Source of the DNA: Ruegeria discodermiae
Lineage (GTDB): Bacteria > Pseudomonadota > Alphaproteobacteria > Rhodobacterales > Rhodobacteraceae
Assembly: GCF_030758345.1 (NCBI RefSeq)
Contig: NZ_JAVAMO010000001.1
Coordinates: 248,001-312,000 of the forward strand
Reading direction: 5' to 3'
DNA length: 64,000 nt
Below are positions 1-9,875 of the stretch, one piece after another (position 1 is the stretch's first letter; every line of letters starts with the position of its first letter). The notes beneath the pieces were generated by a model. It had not been told where the DNA came from and made no database searches. It saw only the letters and a program-made list of their open reading frames with translations. The translations under genes and the position numbers were made by a program.

Positions 1-645
1 GGGCGATCTCGTCGATCTCGCCCATGGCATTGATTCTCTCCAGAACGTCCTGACTGTCGTAATAGGCGATCAGCGGGGCGGTCTGGGCGTGATAGGCGCG
101 CAACCGGCTGGCAACGGTTTCCGCATTGTCATCGGCGCGGCGCTTGAACTCGGTACCGCCGCAATTGTCGCAGATGCCGTCACTTTGCGGCGTCTTGAAC
201 GTGTCGTGATAGCCTTCGCCACAATTGGCGCAGGTGTAGCGGCCCGAAATGCGGGTCACCATCGCGTCATCATTGACCTCAAGACTGATGGCGGCGCTGA
301 CCTTTTGGTCGTTTTCCGCCAGCAAAGTATCGAGCGCCCTGGCCTGCGCGTCCGTGCGCGGAAACCCATCAAGTATGACGCCCTTTGCACAGTCTGGTTC
401 GGCCAGCCGGTCGCGCAGGATGGCGATGACGATCTCGTCGCTGACCAGATCGCCCGCTTCCATAACGGCCTTGGCCTGCTTGCCGGCCTCGGTTCCGGCG
501 GCAACCGCAGCGCGAAGCAGATCACCGGTCGAGAGTTGCACCAGACCAAACTGCTCTTCCAGCTTGCGGGCCTGGGTGCCTTTGCCCGCGCCCGGAGGCC
601 CGAGCAAGATCAGCACGGCGGGGGTGGTGAGAACGCCCGTGTCCA

Positions 646-649
<4 letters not shown>
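1..649 (-). CDS. adk: adenylate kinase, 3' end cut by window edge
   Basis: Adenylate kinase catalyses ATP + AMP <-> 2 ADP in the cytoplasm. The reading frame is open to the left edge, giving about 216 residues; the family is usually 215-230, so only a few C-terminal codons are missing. Visible are the P-loop [12 protein letters not shown] near residue 13, the AMP-binding STGDLLR, and DGFPR. The LID carries two CxxC pairs (CANC and CDNC), the zinc-binding form of the lid. Two in-frame ATG codons (649 and 646) overlap the acs stop codon, so adk is translationally coupled to acs. The call is secure; the exact start is one of the two ATGs. Confidence 0.95.
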
Positions 650-2610
<1,961 letters not shown>

Positions 2611-3077
2611 CTGAGGCTCCTCCCAATGACTGTTTTCGTTGATCGCATTTTTCACCCAATATGCAGGGGATTGTCGATCATCTTCCGGGCTTGCTGAAAG
2701 TATAGGCAAATTTGAAAATATTAGAATAAACTCATGAAATTGAAGGATTTGTTTGTAAAATGATTTTTCTATTGCGTGGATATTTGTAAATGACTTGCAT
2801 TTTGTTAGCGCAAGCTGCCTGAATTTATAAGAAAATTGCTGTCAAAATCCACGCTGCACAAACAGGGGGCGTTAAATGCACAGCGACCTGATTCTTGCGC
2901 GATCCGGTGGAACAGGGGCGGTTTGCGCCAGAATCGCAGGTGCCGATGCCAGCGCCTCGACACCTCTAGCGCAGGTCCGAGTCGTGTTTTTCCGGGCCTT
3001 GGCAGCTCCGCCGCGCGACCCTAATCTGGATCGCGAAAGCTGTCCGCATCTGCTGCGGACCGACCGGGAGGAAAATC
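2611..3077. other. 467-bp intergenic region between acs and the TRAP binding protein
   Basis: No convincing gene lies here. The acs-proximal half (about 2700-2860) is much more AT-rich than its surroundings, as expected for the divergent promoters of acs and the TRAP gene. The other half (2870-3060) is GC-rich and contains short open frames without ribosome sites. A purine-rich GGGAGGAAA just before 3078 is the ribosome site of the next gene. Confidence 0.6.
2752..2813. promoter_or_regulatory. TTTGTAAA direct repeats and TTGC/GCAA inverted repeat upstream of acs
   Basis: TTTGTAAA occurs at 2752-2759 and again at 2783-2790, 31 bp apart (about three helical turns). It is followed by TTGC (2795-2798) and GCAA (2810-2813) as an inverted repeat. 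The motif loosely resembles TTTGCAAA-type sites of the ScfR/RamB/PccR family that control short-chain acyl-CoA genes in related bacteria. The repeats are seen directly; the regulator assignment is inference. Confidence 0.35.
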
Positions 3078-4094
3078 ATGAAGACCTGTCTGACCGCTGC
3101 GGCCTGCGCGGCGCTGAGCGTTGCCCTTGTCAGTGAAGCCGCCGCAACCGAATGGAATGCCTCGGTCTGGGGCAAGCGGCGCGCCTTTACCGAACATGTG
3201 GAAAAACTGGCCGAACTGGTCAGCGAAAAGACTGGCGGCGATTTCACCATCAATGTCAGCTATGGCGGTTTATCGAAACCGCGCGAAAACCTCGACGGGA
3301 TCGAGATCGGCGCGTTTGAGATGGCGCAGTTCTGCGCGGGCTACCACCGCGACAAGAACCGCGCCATCACGGTGCTGGAGCTGCCTTTTCTTGGAGTGAA
3401 CACGCTGGATGAAGAAGTGGCGGTCAGCCACGCGGTCTATGACCACCCGGCGGTCAAGGATGAGATGGCGCAGTGGAACGCGCGGATAATCATGACCTCG
3501 CCCATGCCGCAATATAACCTGGTTGGCACCGGGACCCCGCCTGATGCGCTGGCGGACTTCGACGGGATGCGCGTGCGCGCGACTGGCGGGTTGGGTCAAG
3601 CCTTTGAGGCGGTGGGGGGTGTGCCGACCTCGGTCGCCGCGACCGAGGCCTATGGCGCAATGCAGTCGGGCGTGGTGGATACGGTCGCCTTTGCCCAGCA
3701 TGCGCATCTGAGCTTTGGCACTATCAACGAGGCTGACTGGTGGACCGCCAATCTGAACCCCGGCACGGTGAACTGCCCGGTTGTTGTCAATATCGACGCC
3801 TATGAGTCGCTGTCGCACGAGCATCGCGATGCGCTGAACAGCTCAATCAACGAGGCGATCGCGCATTATCTCGACAACTACGGTCAGCTGCTGCAGCAAT
3901 GGGACAGTGTTCTGGAAGAAAAGGGCGTGACCAAAGCGACGATCCCGGATGAGGTCATCGCCGAGTTTCAGGCCAAGGCCGCTGATCCGATCCGCGCGCA
4001 GTGGATTTCCGATATGACAGAGCAGGGGCTTCCCGCGCAGGATCTTTATGATCTCGTACAATTTACGCTCAAGTCGCAGCGTGGCGGCAACTGA
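3078..4094 (+). CDS. TRAP transporter substrate-binding protein, DctP type, orphan
   Basis: A 338-aa periplasmic solute-binding protein of the TRAP (tripartite ATP-independent periplasmic) class. It has a signal peptide ending near residue 23 (SEAAA-T), then the DctP fold: TINVSYGGLS near 55-65 and the FDGMRVRATGG...GGVPTSVAATEAYGAMQSGVVD segment near 165-205, where the ligand-binding arginine is expected. TRAP transporters also need DctQ and DctM membrane subunits, and none lies next to it: the next gene is convergent and unrelated. It must use membrane subunits coded elsewhere, or be a remnant or sensor partner. The ligand cannot be told from sequence; C4-dicarboxylates are only one of many possibilities. 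Confidence 0.85.
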   Translation: MKTCLTAAACAALSVALVSEAAATEWNASVWGKRRAFTEHVEKLAELVSEKTGGDFTINVSYGGLSKPRENLDGIEIGAFEMAQFCAGYHRDKNRAITVLELPFLGVNTLDEEVAVSHAVYDHPAVKDEMAQWNARIIMTSPMPQYNLVGTGTPPDALADFDGMRVRATGGLGQAFEAVGGVPTSVAATEAYGAMQSGVVDTVAFAQHAHLSFGTINEADWWTANLNPGTVNCPVVVNIDAYESLSHEHRDALNSSINEAIAHYLDNYGQLLQQWDSVLEEKGVTKATIPDEVIAEFQAKAADPIRAQWISDMTEQGLPAQDLYDLVQFTLKSQRGGN

Positions 4095-4112
4095 TCGCGG
4101 GCGCCCTTCTGG

Positions 4113-4697
4113 TCAGAGCGGCAGGGAGAGCTGAAAGGGCGCCAGCACCGGTGCGATTTCAGCGGCGGAGGCGCCAAGATGTTGCTCTGCCCGCAAAACC
4201 ACCTGAGCCGCGGCGCGCGCATCCTCTTCGGCGTCATGGTGCCTGAAGTCGAGGTTCAGAACGGTCTTTAGGTTGCCCAGCCCATGCCCGCCTTTGCCCC
4301 TTAGTTCGGGCCAGGCCGCGCGGGCGATGGTCACGCTGTTGTTCCAGGCCAGCTTTGAGCGGGGCAGGCCATGCGCCCGGCAGGCGGCGTTTATCGCGTG
4401 CTCGTCAAAGCGGCTGTGCTGCACAAGCGGGCGGCGCGCGAGCAGGGGCAGCAGATCGGGCCAGATGCCCGCGAAGTTCGGCGCATGGCGCACGGTGTGC
4501 GGGCCGATGCCGTGCAAGTCGATATTGAAGGGCGCAAAAGGCATCTGCGGATCGACCAGCGTCGACCATGTCTCGATGCTGTGATCCGCCCGCACGCAGG
4601 CCAGCCCGATCTGGCAGATGCTGGCACTGTCACCGCAGGCGGTTTCCACATCCAACGCGATGAACCTGAAATCGCCAATGGGTAGCGGGGTGATCAA
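4113..4697 (-). CDS. DnaQ-like 3'-5' exonuclease
   Basis: A 194-aa protein with an RNase T/DNA polymerase III epsilon-type exonuclease fold. DEDDh residues are visible: ALDVET (first Asp and Glu) near residue 15, DLHGI near 60, a central Asp in RFDEHA near 100, and HHDAEEDA (His-x4-Asp) near 153. It therefore should be a metal-dependent exonuclease on DNA or RNA, not tied to a polymerase here. The likely start is a TTG at 4697 overlapping the TGA of the upstream tetR, and no better start is seen. Co-transcription with a TetR regulator of a dehalogenase is odd and no functional link is evident. Confidence 0.8.
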   Translation of the reverse strand: MITPLPIGDFRFIALDVETACGDSASICQIGLACVRADHSIETWSTLVDPQMPFAPFNIDLHGIGPHTVRHAPNFAGIWPDLLPLLARRPLVQHSRFDEHAINAACRAHGLPRSKLAWNNSVTIARAAWPELRGKGGHGLGNLKTVLNLDFRHHDAEEDARAAAQVVLRAEQHLGASAAEIAPVLAPFQLSLPL

Positions 4698-5302
4698 GAC
4701 GCCGCCCCGCGCAGGCGCGTTTCGATCGAGGCGATCAATGTCTCCGCATAGCGGCGCAGAATGGCGGCATCATCGGTCAGCCGGGAATATGACCAGAGCC
4801 CCTGCGCGGAAATCATCGTGAAATGTGCCAGATCGTCTAGTTCAGCGGCGCTCAAGGGGCCGTCTGGTCCATTCTCACGCGCCAGTACCTTGCGAAAGCC
4901 ATTGAACAGGCGCGTGCAATGCGCCTGCAACTTCTCTTGCGTGACTTCCTCTGACGGGTCGATCTGGGTCAGCGTGTTGCCAACAAGGCAACCGATGCCA
5001 AACCCTTCCATCGCCTCGAACCCGCTCAGCAGATTATCAAAGTAACAACGGATCGAGTCGATGCCGGCATCCTCCGCTTCGACTTGCGCAAAAACGGGGG
5101 TCACGACAGCCTCCTGATAGTGATCAAGGCAGGCGTGAAACAGCTCCTGCTTGCCCGAGAAATCGCTATAGATCCCGCCGCGGCTGACACCGGTTTCGCG
5201 CACGAGATCGCCCATGGAAACCGCCTGATAGCCGATCCTCCAAAAAGCTGTCATGGCGTTGTCGACAAGGGCTGAACGGGAATGTGACCGGGGTCTGGGC
5301 AT
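4694..5302 (-). CDS. TetR-family transcriptional regulator, divergent from the dehalogenase
   Basis: A 202-aa TetR/AcrR-type repressor. The N-terminal helix-turn-helix runs over about residues 10-55 (TAFWRIGYQAVSMGDLVRETGVSRGGIYSDFSGK). The C-terminal ligand domain has the HCTRLFNGFRKVL and LIASIE features of the group. The frame is open further upstream, but ATG 5302 gives the usual MPRPRSHSR start, and upstream extension would run through the operator. It is divergent from the haloalkane dehalogenase gene with 73 bp between. A perfect inverted repeat in that gap fits autorepression and control of the dehalogenase. The inducer is unknown; the dehalogenase substrate or product is a reasonable guess. 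Confidence 0.88.
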   Translation of the reverse strand: MPRPRSHSRSALVDNAMTAFWRIGYQAVSMGDLVRETGVSRGGIYSDFSGKQELFHACLDHYQEAVVTPVFAQVEAEDAGIDSIRCYFDNLLSGFEAMEGFGIGCLVGNTLTQIDPSEEVTQEKLQAHCTRLFNGFRKVLARENGPDGPLSAAELDDLAHFTMISAQGLWSYSRLTDDAAILRRYAETLIASIETRLRGAAS

Positions 5303-5315
5303 GTTTCCTCTTGTT

Positions 5316-5333
5316 TTGGAATGTTCGTTCCAA
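5316..5333. promoter_or_regulatory. TetR-type operator between tetR and the dehalogenase
   Basis: TTGGAA-TGTTCG-TTCCAA is a perfect 6-6-6 inverted repeat, 14 bp from the tetR start and 43 bp from the dehalogenase start. Size and placement are those of a TetR dimer site controlling both directions. Binding by this regulator is inferred. Confidence 0.65.
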
Positions 5334-5375
5334 TAAGTTTCCACCGACTCAAACGCAAGAGCCGAGGGGAGCATC

Positions 5376-6254
5376 ATGACTACGAGCTTTCGCGACAAAA
5401 AGAAATTCTCGACCGTGCACGGCAAGCAGATGGCCTATATCGATGAGGGCGAGGGTGATCCGATCGTGTTTTTGCATGGCAACCCGACCTCGTCTTACCT
5501 GTGGCGCAACATCATGCCCCATCTGGCGGGCAAGGGCCGCCTGATCGCGCCGGACCTGATCGGGATGGGTGATTCCGACAAGCTCGATGACAGCGGCCCT
5601 GATCGTTACACCTATGTGGAACACCGCACATATCTGTTCGCGCTGCTTGAGCAGCTTGGCGTGCGGGATAACGTGACCCTTGTGTTGCATGACTGGGGGT
5701 CCGGGCTGGGCTTTCACTGGGCCCATACCCATGCGGATGCGCTCAAGGGCATTGCCTTCATGGAGGCGATCGTTGCGCCGGTGCCGGGTTGGGACAGCTT
5801 CCCCGAAGCCGCGCGCGAGATGTTCCAGGCCCTGCGCTCACCCGCCGGGGACGAGATGGTGCTGGAAAAGAACCTGTTTGTTGAGGCGATCCTGCCCGGC
5901 TCGATCCTGCGCGATCTGAATGAAGACGAGATGAATGAATACCGCCGCCCCTTTGCCACTCCGGGCGAGGACCGTCGCCCGACGCTGACCTGGCCGCGCC
6001 AGATCCCGATCGCGGGCGAGCCTGCGGATGTGGTCCAGATCGTTTCGGACTATTCCGCCTGGCTGGCGCAGAGTCCGATTCCGAAACTCTTCGTCAATGC
6101 CGAGCCCGGCGCGCTGATCGCGGGGCCGGTTCGCGACTATGTGCGCGCCTGGCCGAGCCTGTCCGAGGTGACCGTGGCGGGCAGCCATTTCATTCAGGAA
6201 GATTCCCCCGATGAGATTGGTCAAGCCATCCGCGACTGGCACGCGACGCTCTGA
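5376..6254 (+). CDS. haloalkane dehalogenase, HLD-II type
   Basis: A 292-aa alpha/beta hydrolase that should hydrolyse carbon-halogen bonds of haloalkanes to alcohol and halide in the cytoplasm. The residues match the DhaA/LinB (HLD-II) pattern: HGNP with the halide-binding Asn36, LHDWGSG with nucleophile Asp106 and halide-binding Trp107, catalytic acid Glu130 in FMEAIVAP, and catalytic His271 in [10 protein letters not shown]. The length is typical and there is no signal peptide. It is divergent from a TetR regulator across an inverted repeat, which suggests induction by a substrate. Substrate range cannot be read from sequence. The subfamily assignment rests on Asn36 plus Trp107 and Glu130. 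Confidence 0.92.
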   Translation: MTTSFRDKKKFSTVHGKQMAYIDEGEGDPIVFLHGNPTSSYLWRNIMPHLAGKGRLIAPDLIGMGDSDKLDDSGPDRYTYVEHRTYLFALLEQLGVRDNVTLVLHDWGSGLGFHWAHTHADALKGIAFMEAIVAPVPGWDSFPEAAREMFQALRSPAGDEMVLEKNLFVEAILPGSILRDLNEDEMNEYRRPFATPGEDRRPTLTWPRQIPIAGEPADVVQIVSDYSAWLAQSPIPKLFVNAEPGALIAGPVRDYVRAWPSLSEVTVAGSHFIQEDSPDEIGQAIRDWHATL

Positions 6255-6334
6255 TCCAGCGGCCCGCTTGCATGGGTCGGGGGATCGCTGATTTCAAATA
6301 ACAATTTCGGGAAAGGACCTCCTGCACTCACCGC

Positions 6335-6358
6335 AAAACTTTTCTCGCGAGAATTTTT
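6335..6358. promoter_or_regulatory. LacI-type operator variant upstream of the polyol regulator
   Basis: An inverted repeat centred at 6347/6348 has the perfect core TTCTCGCGAGAA, flanked by AAAACTT on the left and TTTTT on the right. Its left half (AAAACTTTTCTCGC) closely resembles that of the perfect palindrome at 7463-7494 (AAAACTTTACGCGC). This suggests that the LacI protein also represses its own gene. Confidence 0.55.
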
Positions 6359-6427
6359 CGATATAGTCCTTCTGCGAAACGGGGCGATTGGCTCCGGAAG
6401 GATGACTTGGATTGGACGCGCGGACGG

Positions 6428-7459
6428 ATGAGCGAAAACAAGATCCGGAACATGGAAGAGTTTGCTGCGCTGAGCGGCATCTCGCGTCCAACGGTTTCAA
6501 AATACTTCAATAATCCCGACAGTGTTCGCGCCTCCACGCGCGCGCGGATCGAGGCCGCGCTGGAGGAGCACGATTATCGCCCCAACATCTATGCGGTGAA
6601 CCAGAACCGCCGCCTGACCAAGAATATCGGTATCGTGGTGCCTTATCTGGCCGATCCGTTCTTTGCCGAGATCGCCCGCAAGATCGAACTACGCTGCATC
6701 GAGGCGGGCCTGTCCCCGATCCTGTTCAGCTCTCATGGCGAAAAGGATCTGGAGGTCGATATTCTGGACAGCCTGCGCTCGATGAAACCCGCCGGGGTTC
6801 TTCTCGCGCCGCTCGGGCGGATCTCCGATCGGGGCGTGATCGAGAAATTCTGCCGGGACGTGCCCACGATTCTGTTTGACAGTAATCTGGATGGTATCGG
6901 CGAAGCCTTTGTCGGATCAGACAATTTCAGCTTTGTGTCGCAAAGCGTGGAATATCTGACCCGCAGCGGAAACCCTCCGGTTCTGTTCGAGATGTTGCGT
7001 CCGGCCAACCCGAACGCAAACAAGCGCCGAAAGGCCTATATGTCGATGATGGAGCGGTTGGGTTTTGAGCCGCGGATCTTTCAGGCCGAGGGGGATGGCT
7101 GGGGGTTCGAGGAAATCGGGTTCAAGGAAGGCCTGCGCTTTCTGGATCAAAAACCCGCGCAGACCGATACCGTGTTGTGCAGCAACGACCGGCTTGCGAT
7201 CGGGTTTCTGTCGGCCTGTTTTGAACGCGGCATTCAGGTTGGGCGCGGCGAGAGCTGCACGATGCGGGTGGCCGCACATGACGATCACCCGTTTTCGCGA
7301 TTCACCTGTCCATCGCTGACAACCGTGGCCCATGACTATGATCAGGTCTCAAACAAGGTCATCGAAATGCTGTTCCAACTGATCGAGAGCGGGGGGCATT
7401 TCGAAAGCCGGTCAGAGCATCTTTATCCGGCGAAACTCGTGCTGCGGTCTTCGGCCTGA
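6428..7459 (+). CDS. LacI-family regulator of the polyol operon
   Basis: A 343-aa LacI/GalR-type repressor. The helix-turn-helix and hinge cover residues 5-60 (MEEFAALSGISRPTVSKYFNN, then the LacI hinge region), followed by a periplasmic-binding-protein-like effector domain from about 65 (IGIVVPYLADPFFAEIA) to the end (SNDRLAIGFLSACFERGI, then the C-terminal strand). It lies directly upstream of smoE in the same direction, with a perfect operator between them and a variant operator before itself. The effector is probably a hexitol or its ketose. ATG 6428 gives the customary N-terminus; a TTG at 6407, with GGAAGGA five bases before it, would add seven residues and cannot be excluded. Confidence 0.88.
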   Translation: MSENKIRNMEEFAALSGISRPTVSKYFNNPDSVRASTRARIEAALEEHDYRPNIYAVNQNRRLTKNIGIVVPYLADPFFAEIARKIELRCIEAGLSPILFSSHGEKDLEVDILDSLRSMKPAGVLLAPLGRISDRGVIEKFCRDVPTILFDSNLDGIGEAFVGSDNFSFVSQSVEYLTRSGNPPVLFEMLRPANPNANKRRKAYMSMMERLGFEPRIFQAEGDGWGFEEIGFKEGLRFLDQKPAQTDTVLCSNDRLAIGFLSACFERGIQVGRGESCTMRVAAHDDHPFSRFTCPSLTTVAHDYDQVSNKVIEMLFQLIESGGHFESRSEHLYPAKLVLRSSA

Positions 7460-7462
7460 TCG

Positions 7463-7494
7463 AACAAAAACTTTACGCGCGTAAAGTTTTTGTT
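7463..7494. promoter_or_regulatory. 32-bp perfect palindromic operator of the smo operon
   Basis: A perfect palindrome with half-site AACAAAAACTTTACGC, centred at 7478/7479. The central CGCG flanked by TTTA and TAAA is a LacI-type operator pattern. It abuts the probable -35 box of the smo promoter, so repressor binding would block RNA polymerase. The regulator encoded directly upstream is the obvious ligand (inference). Confidence 0.8.
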
Positions 7495-7522
7495 GACTTA
7501 CATCCTGAACAGGACGTAGGGT
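7493..7522 (+). promoter_or_regulatory. putative sigma70-type promoter of smoE
   Basis: TTGACT at 7493-7498 as -35 and TAGGGT at 7517-7522 as a weak -10, with an 18-bp spacer. The -35 overlaps the last bases of the palindromic operator. The smoE start lies 32 bp after the -10. Confidence 0.45.
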
Positions 7523-7554
7523 TAGTCCCAACATCCAACACAGGGAGGAACAGG

Positions 7555-8859
7555 ATGTATCTCAAGGCATCATTGGGTGCGGCGACTGCCATGGCGCTTG
7601 TCATGGGCTCGGGAGCTATTGCCGACACCATCACCATCGCGACCGTTAATAACGGCGACATGATCCGCATGCAGGGCTACACGGACGACTTCACGGCCAA
7701 GACCGGCCATGAGGTTGAGTGGGTCACGCTGGAAGAGAACGTGCTGCGCCAGCGCGTGACAACCGATATCAGCACCAAGGGCGGTGCCTTCGACATTATG
7801 ACCATCGGCATGTATGAGACGCCGATCTGGGGCGCCAATGGCTGGCTGGTCCCGCTTGACGGTCTGTCCGAGGAATATGACGTCGATGACATCCTGCCCG
7901 CGATGCGCGCCGGGCTGAGCCATGACGGCACGCTTTACGCTGCACCGTTCTACGGTGAAAGCTCCATGGTCATGTATCGCAAGGACCTGATGGAAAAGGC
8001 CGGGCTGGAAATGCCCGATGCCCCGACCTGGGAGTTCATCCGCGAGGCGGCCGCCGCGATGACCGATCGCGACAATGAAATCAACGGCATCTGCCTGCGT
8101 GGCAAGGCTGGCTGGGGTGAGGGCGGTGCCTTTATCACCGTCACCGGCAACTCGTTTGGTGCGCGCTGGTTCGATGAGGACTGGAATGCCCAGTTTGACC
8201 AGCCTGAATGGGCCGATGCGTTGAACTTCTTTGTTGGAATGATGGAGGAATCCGGACCTCCGGGCTATGCGACCAACGGGTTCAACGAAAACCTGTCGCT
8301 GTTCCAGCAAGGCAAATGCGGCATGTGGATCGACGCGACCGTTGCGGCGTCCTTCGTGACCAATCCTGAAGACTCAACTGTGGCCGATCAGGTAGGCTTT
8401 GCGTTGGCACCGAACACCGGCCTTGGCAAAAACGCCAACTGGCTCTGGGCCTGGGCGCTGGCCATCCCCGCCGGATCGCAGAAAGTGGATGCGGCGCAAG
8501 AGTTCCTCGAATGGGCGACCTCGAAAGACTATATTGAGCTGGTCGCCGCAAACGAAGGCTGGGCCAATGTGCCTCCGGGCGCGCGGACCTCGCTTTATGC
8601 GAACCCTGAGTATCAGGCCGTGCCGTTCGCTCAGATGACGCTGGACTCGATCAACGCGGCCGACCCGCAGAATCCGACCGTCAAGCCGGTGCCCTATGTC
8701 GGTGTCCAGTTCGTGGCTATCCCCGAGTTCGCCGGGATCGCCACCGAAGTCAGCCAGGAATTCTCGGCTGTCTATGCTGGCCAGCAGACCGTGGAAGAAG
8801 CGCTTGAAAAGGCTCAGGCACTGACCAACGACGCGATGGAAGCGGCCGGGTACCGCTAA
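7555..8859 (+). CDS. smoE: sorbitol/mannitol ABC transporter substrate-binding protein
   Basis: A 434-aa family-1 extracellular solute-binding protein with a signal peptide cleaved near residue 23 (GAIA-D). The mature part has the sugar-binding fold, with tryptophan-rich segments near 105-115 (TPIWGANGWLVPLDG) and around 300 (NANWLWAWALAIPAG). Length and operon order match SmoE of the Rhodobacter polyol system, which binds D-glucitol and D-mannitol in the periplasm. A GGGAGGAA ribosome site precedes the ATG. It is first in the operon, after the operator, and is followed by a stable hairpin that probably keeps its mRNA level above that of the membrane subunits. Confidence 0.92.
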   Translation: MYLKASLGAATAMALVMGSGAIADTITIATVNNGDMIRMQGYTDDFTAKTGHEVEWVTLEENVLRQRVTTDISTKGGAFDIMTIGMYETPIWGANGWLVPLDGLSEEYDVDDILPAMRAGLSHDGTLYAAPFYGESSMVMYRKDLMEKAGLEMPDAPTWEFIREAAAAMTDRDNEINGICLRGKAGWGEGGAFITVTGNSFGARWFDEDWNAQFDQPEWADALNFFVGMMEESGPPGYATNGFNENLSLFQQGKCGMWIDATVAASFVTNPEDSTVADQVGFALAPNTGLGKNANWLWAWALAIPAGSQKVDAAQEFLEWATSKDYIELVAANEGWANVPPGARTSLYANPEYQAVPFAQMTLDSINAADPQNPTVKPVPYVGVQFVAIPEFAGIATEVSQEFSAVYAGQQTVEEALEKAQALTNDAMEAAGYR

Positions 8860-8886
8860 GGCGACCGGTCAAGCCACATAAACACG

Positions 8887-8911
8887 CAGAGGGCGCCAAG
8901 CCCGCCCTCTG
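8887..8911 (+). terminator. intercistronic stem-loop after smoE
   Basis: CAGAGGGCG (8887-8895) pairs with CGCCCTCTG (8903-8911) around a 7-nt loop, a 9-bp GC-rich stem without a following U tract. At this place, behind the binding-protein gene, it more likely stabilises smoE mRNA or attenuates read-through than fully terminates. Confidence 0.6.
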
Positions 8912-8986
8912 TCCCCCCATCCCTTCAATTTCACTGTAAGATTCGCCCGAGGCGGTCCCCTGACCGTCAACAGAGGAGGTGTTTCC

Positions 8987-9865
8987 ATGGCTACGCAGCA
9001 TTCCAGATCAGCCGCCCGCCTAATGATGGCCCCTGCGGTCGTTCTGCTTCTCGGCTGGATGTTGATCCCGCTTTCAATGACACTGTTCTTTTCCTTCAAG
9101 AAATACCTTCCGCTGCGCGGCGACTCGATGGCCAATGGCCTCGAATGGGTCGGCTTCGCAAACTACGCGCGGTTCGTCGGCTCCAGCGCATTCTGGCCAA
9201 GTGTCCAGGCCACGCTGGTCATCGTTGGCGGCGTTCTGGTCATCACGGTGGTTCTTGGCGTCCTGCTTGCCCTTCTGCTCAATCAGCCGATGTGGGGGCA
9301 GGGCGTTGTCCGTATTCTGGTGATCGCCCCGTTCTTTGTCATGCCCACCGTATCGGCGTTGGTCTGGAAGAACATGTTCATGGACCCGACAAACGGGCTG
9401 CTGGCCTATCTCTGGAAGTTTTTCGGTGCCGAGCCGATCGCATGGCTCAGCCAGGCGTCCCTGCCGTCGCTGATCATGATCGTGTCCTGGCAATGGCTGC
9501 CCTTCGCGACGCTGATTCTGCTGACCGCGATCCAATCACTGGATGGCGAGCAGCTTGAAGCGGCCGAAATGGATGGCGCGCCTTCGATCAAGCGCTTCTG
9601 GTTCATTGTGCTACCGCATCTGAGCCGCGCGATCACAATTGTGATCCTGATCCAGACCATCTTTCTGCTGGCGATCTTCGCCGAGATCTTTGTCACCACC
9701 GGTGGCGCGTTCGGAACCAAGACCCTGTCTTACCTGATTTTCCAGCGGGTGCTGGAAAGCCAGAATGTCGGGCTCGGATCGGCTGGCGGTGTTTACGCAA
9801 TCATTCTCGCCAATATCGTTGCCATCTTCCTGATGCGCATCGTCGGCAAGAACCTGGACGCGTGA
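8987..9865 (+). CDS. smoF: polyol ABC transporter permease 1
   Basis: A 292-aa inner-membrane permease of the MalF-like carbohydrate ABC class. Six transmembrane helices are visible, the first at residues 14-35. The EAA loop that contacts the ATPase is in EQLEAAEMDGAPSIKRFWFIVLP near residue 195. It pairs with SmoG to form the channel for sorbitol and mannitol. A strong GAGGAGGT ribosome site precedes ATG 8987. It sits 127 bp after smoE and 10 bp before smoG. Confidence 0.9.
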   Translation: MATQHSRSAARLMMAPAVVLLLGWMLIPLSMTLFFSFKKYLPLRGDSMANGLEWVGFANYARFVGSSAFWPSVQATLVIVGGVLVITVVLGVLLALLLNQPMWGQGVVRILVIAPFFVMPTVSALVWKNMFMDPTNGLLAYLWKFFGAEPIAWLSQASLPSLIMIVSWQWLPFATLILLTAIQSLDGEQLEAAEMDGAPSIKRFWFIVLPHLSRAITIVILIQTIFLLAIFAEIFVTTGGAFGTKTLSYLIFQRVLESQNVGLGSAGGVYAIILANIVAIFLMRIVGKNLDA

Positions 9866-9875
9866 GGAGGACCCC

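Noticed and set aside
2836-3136. Short plus-strand frames before the TRAP gene
   Set aside because: No ribosome sites and partial overlap with the TRAP signal peptide. They are read as non-coding leader.
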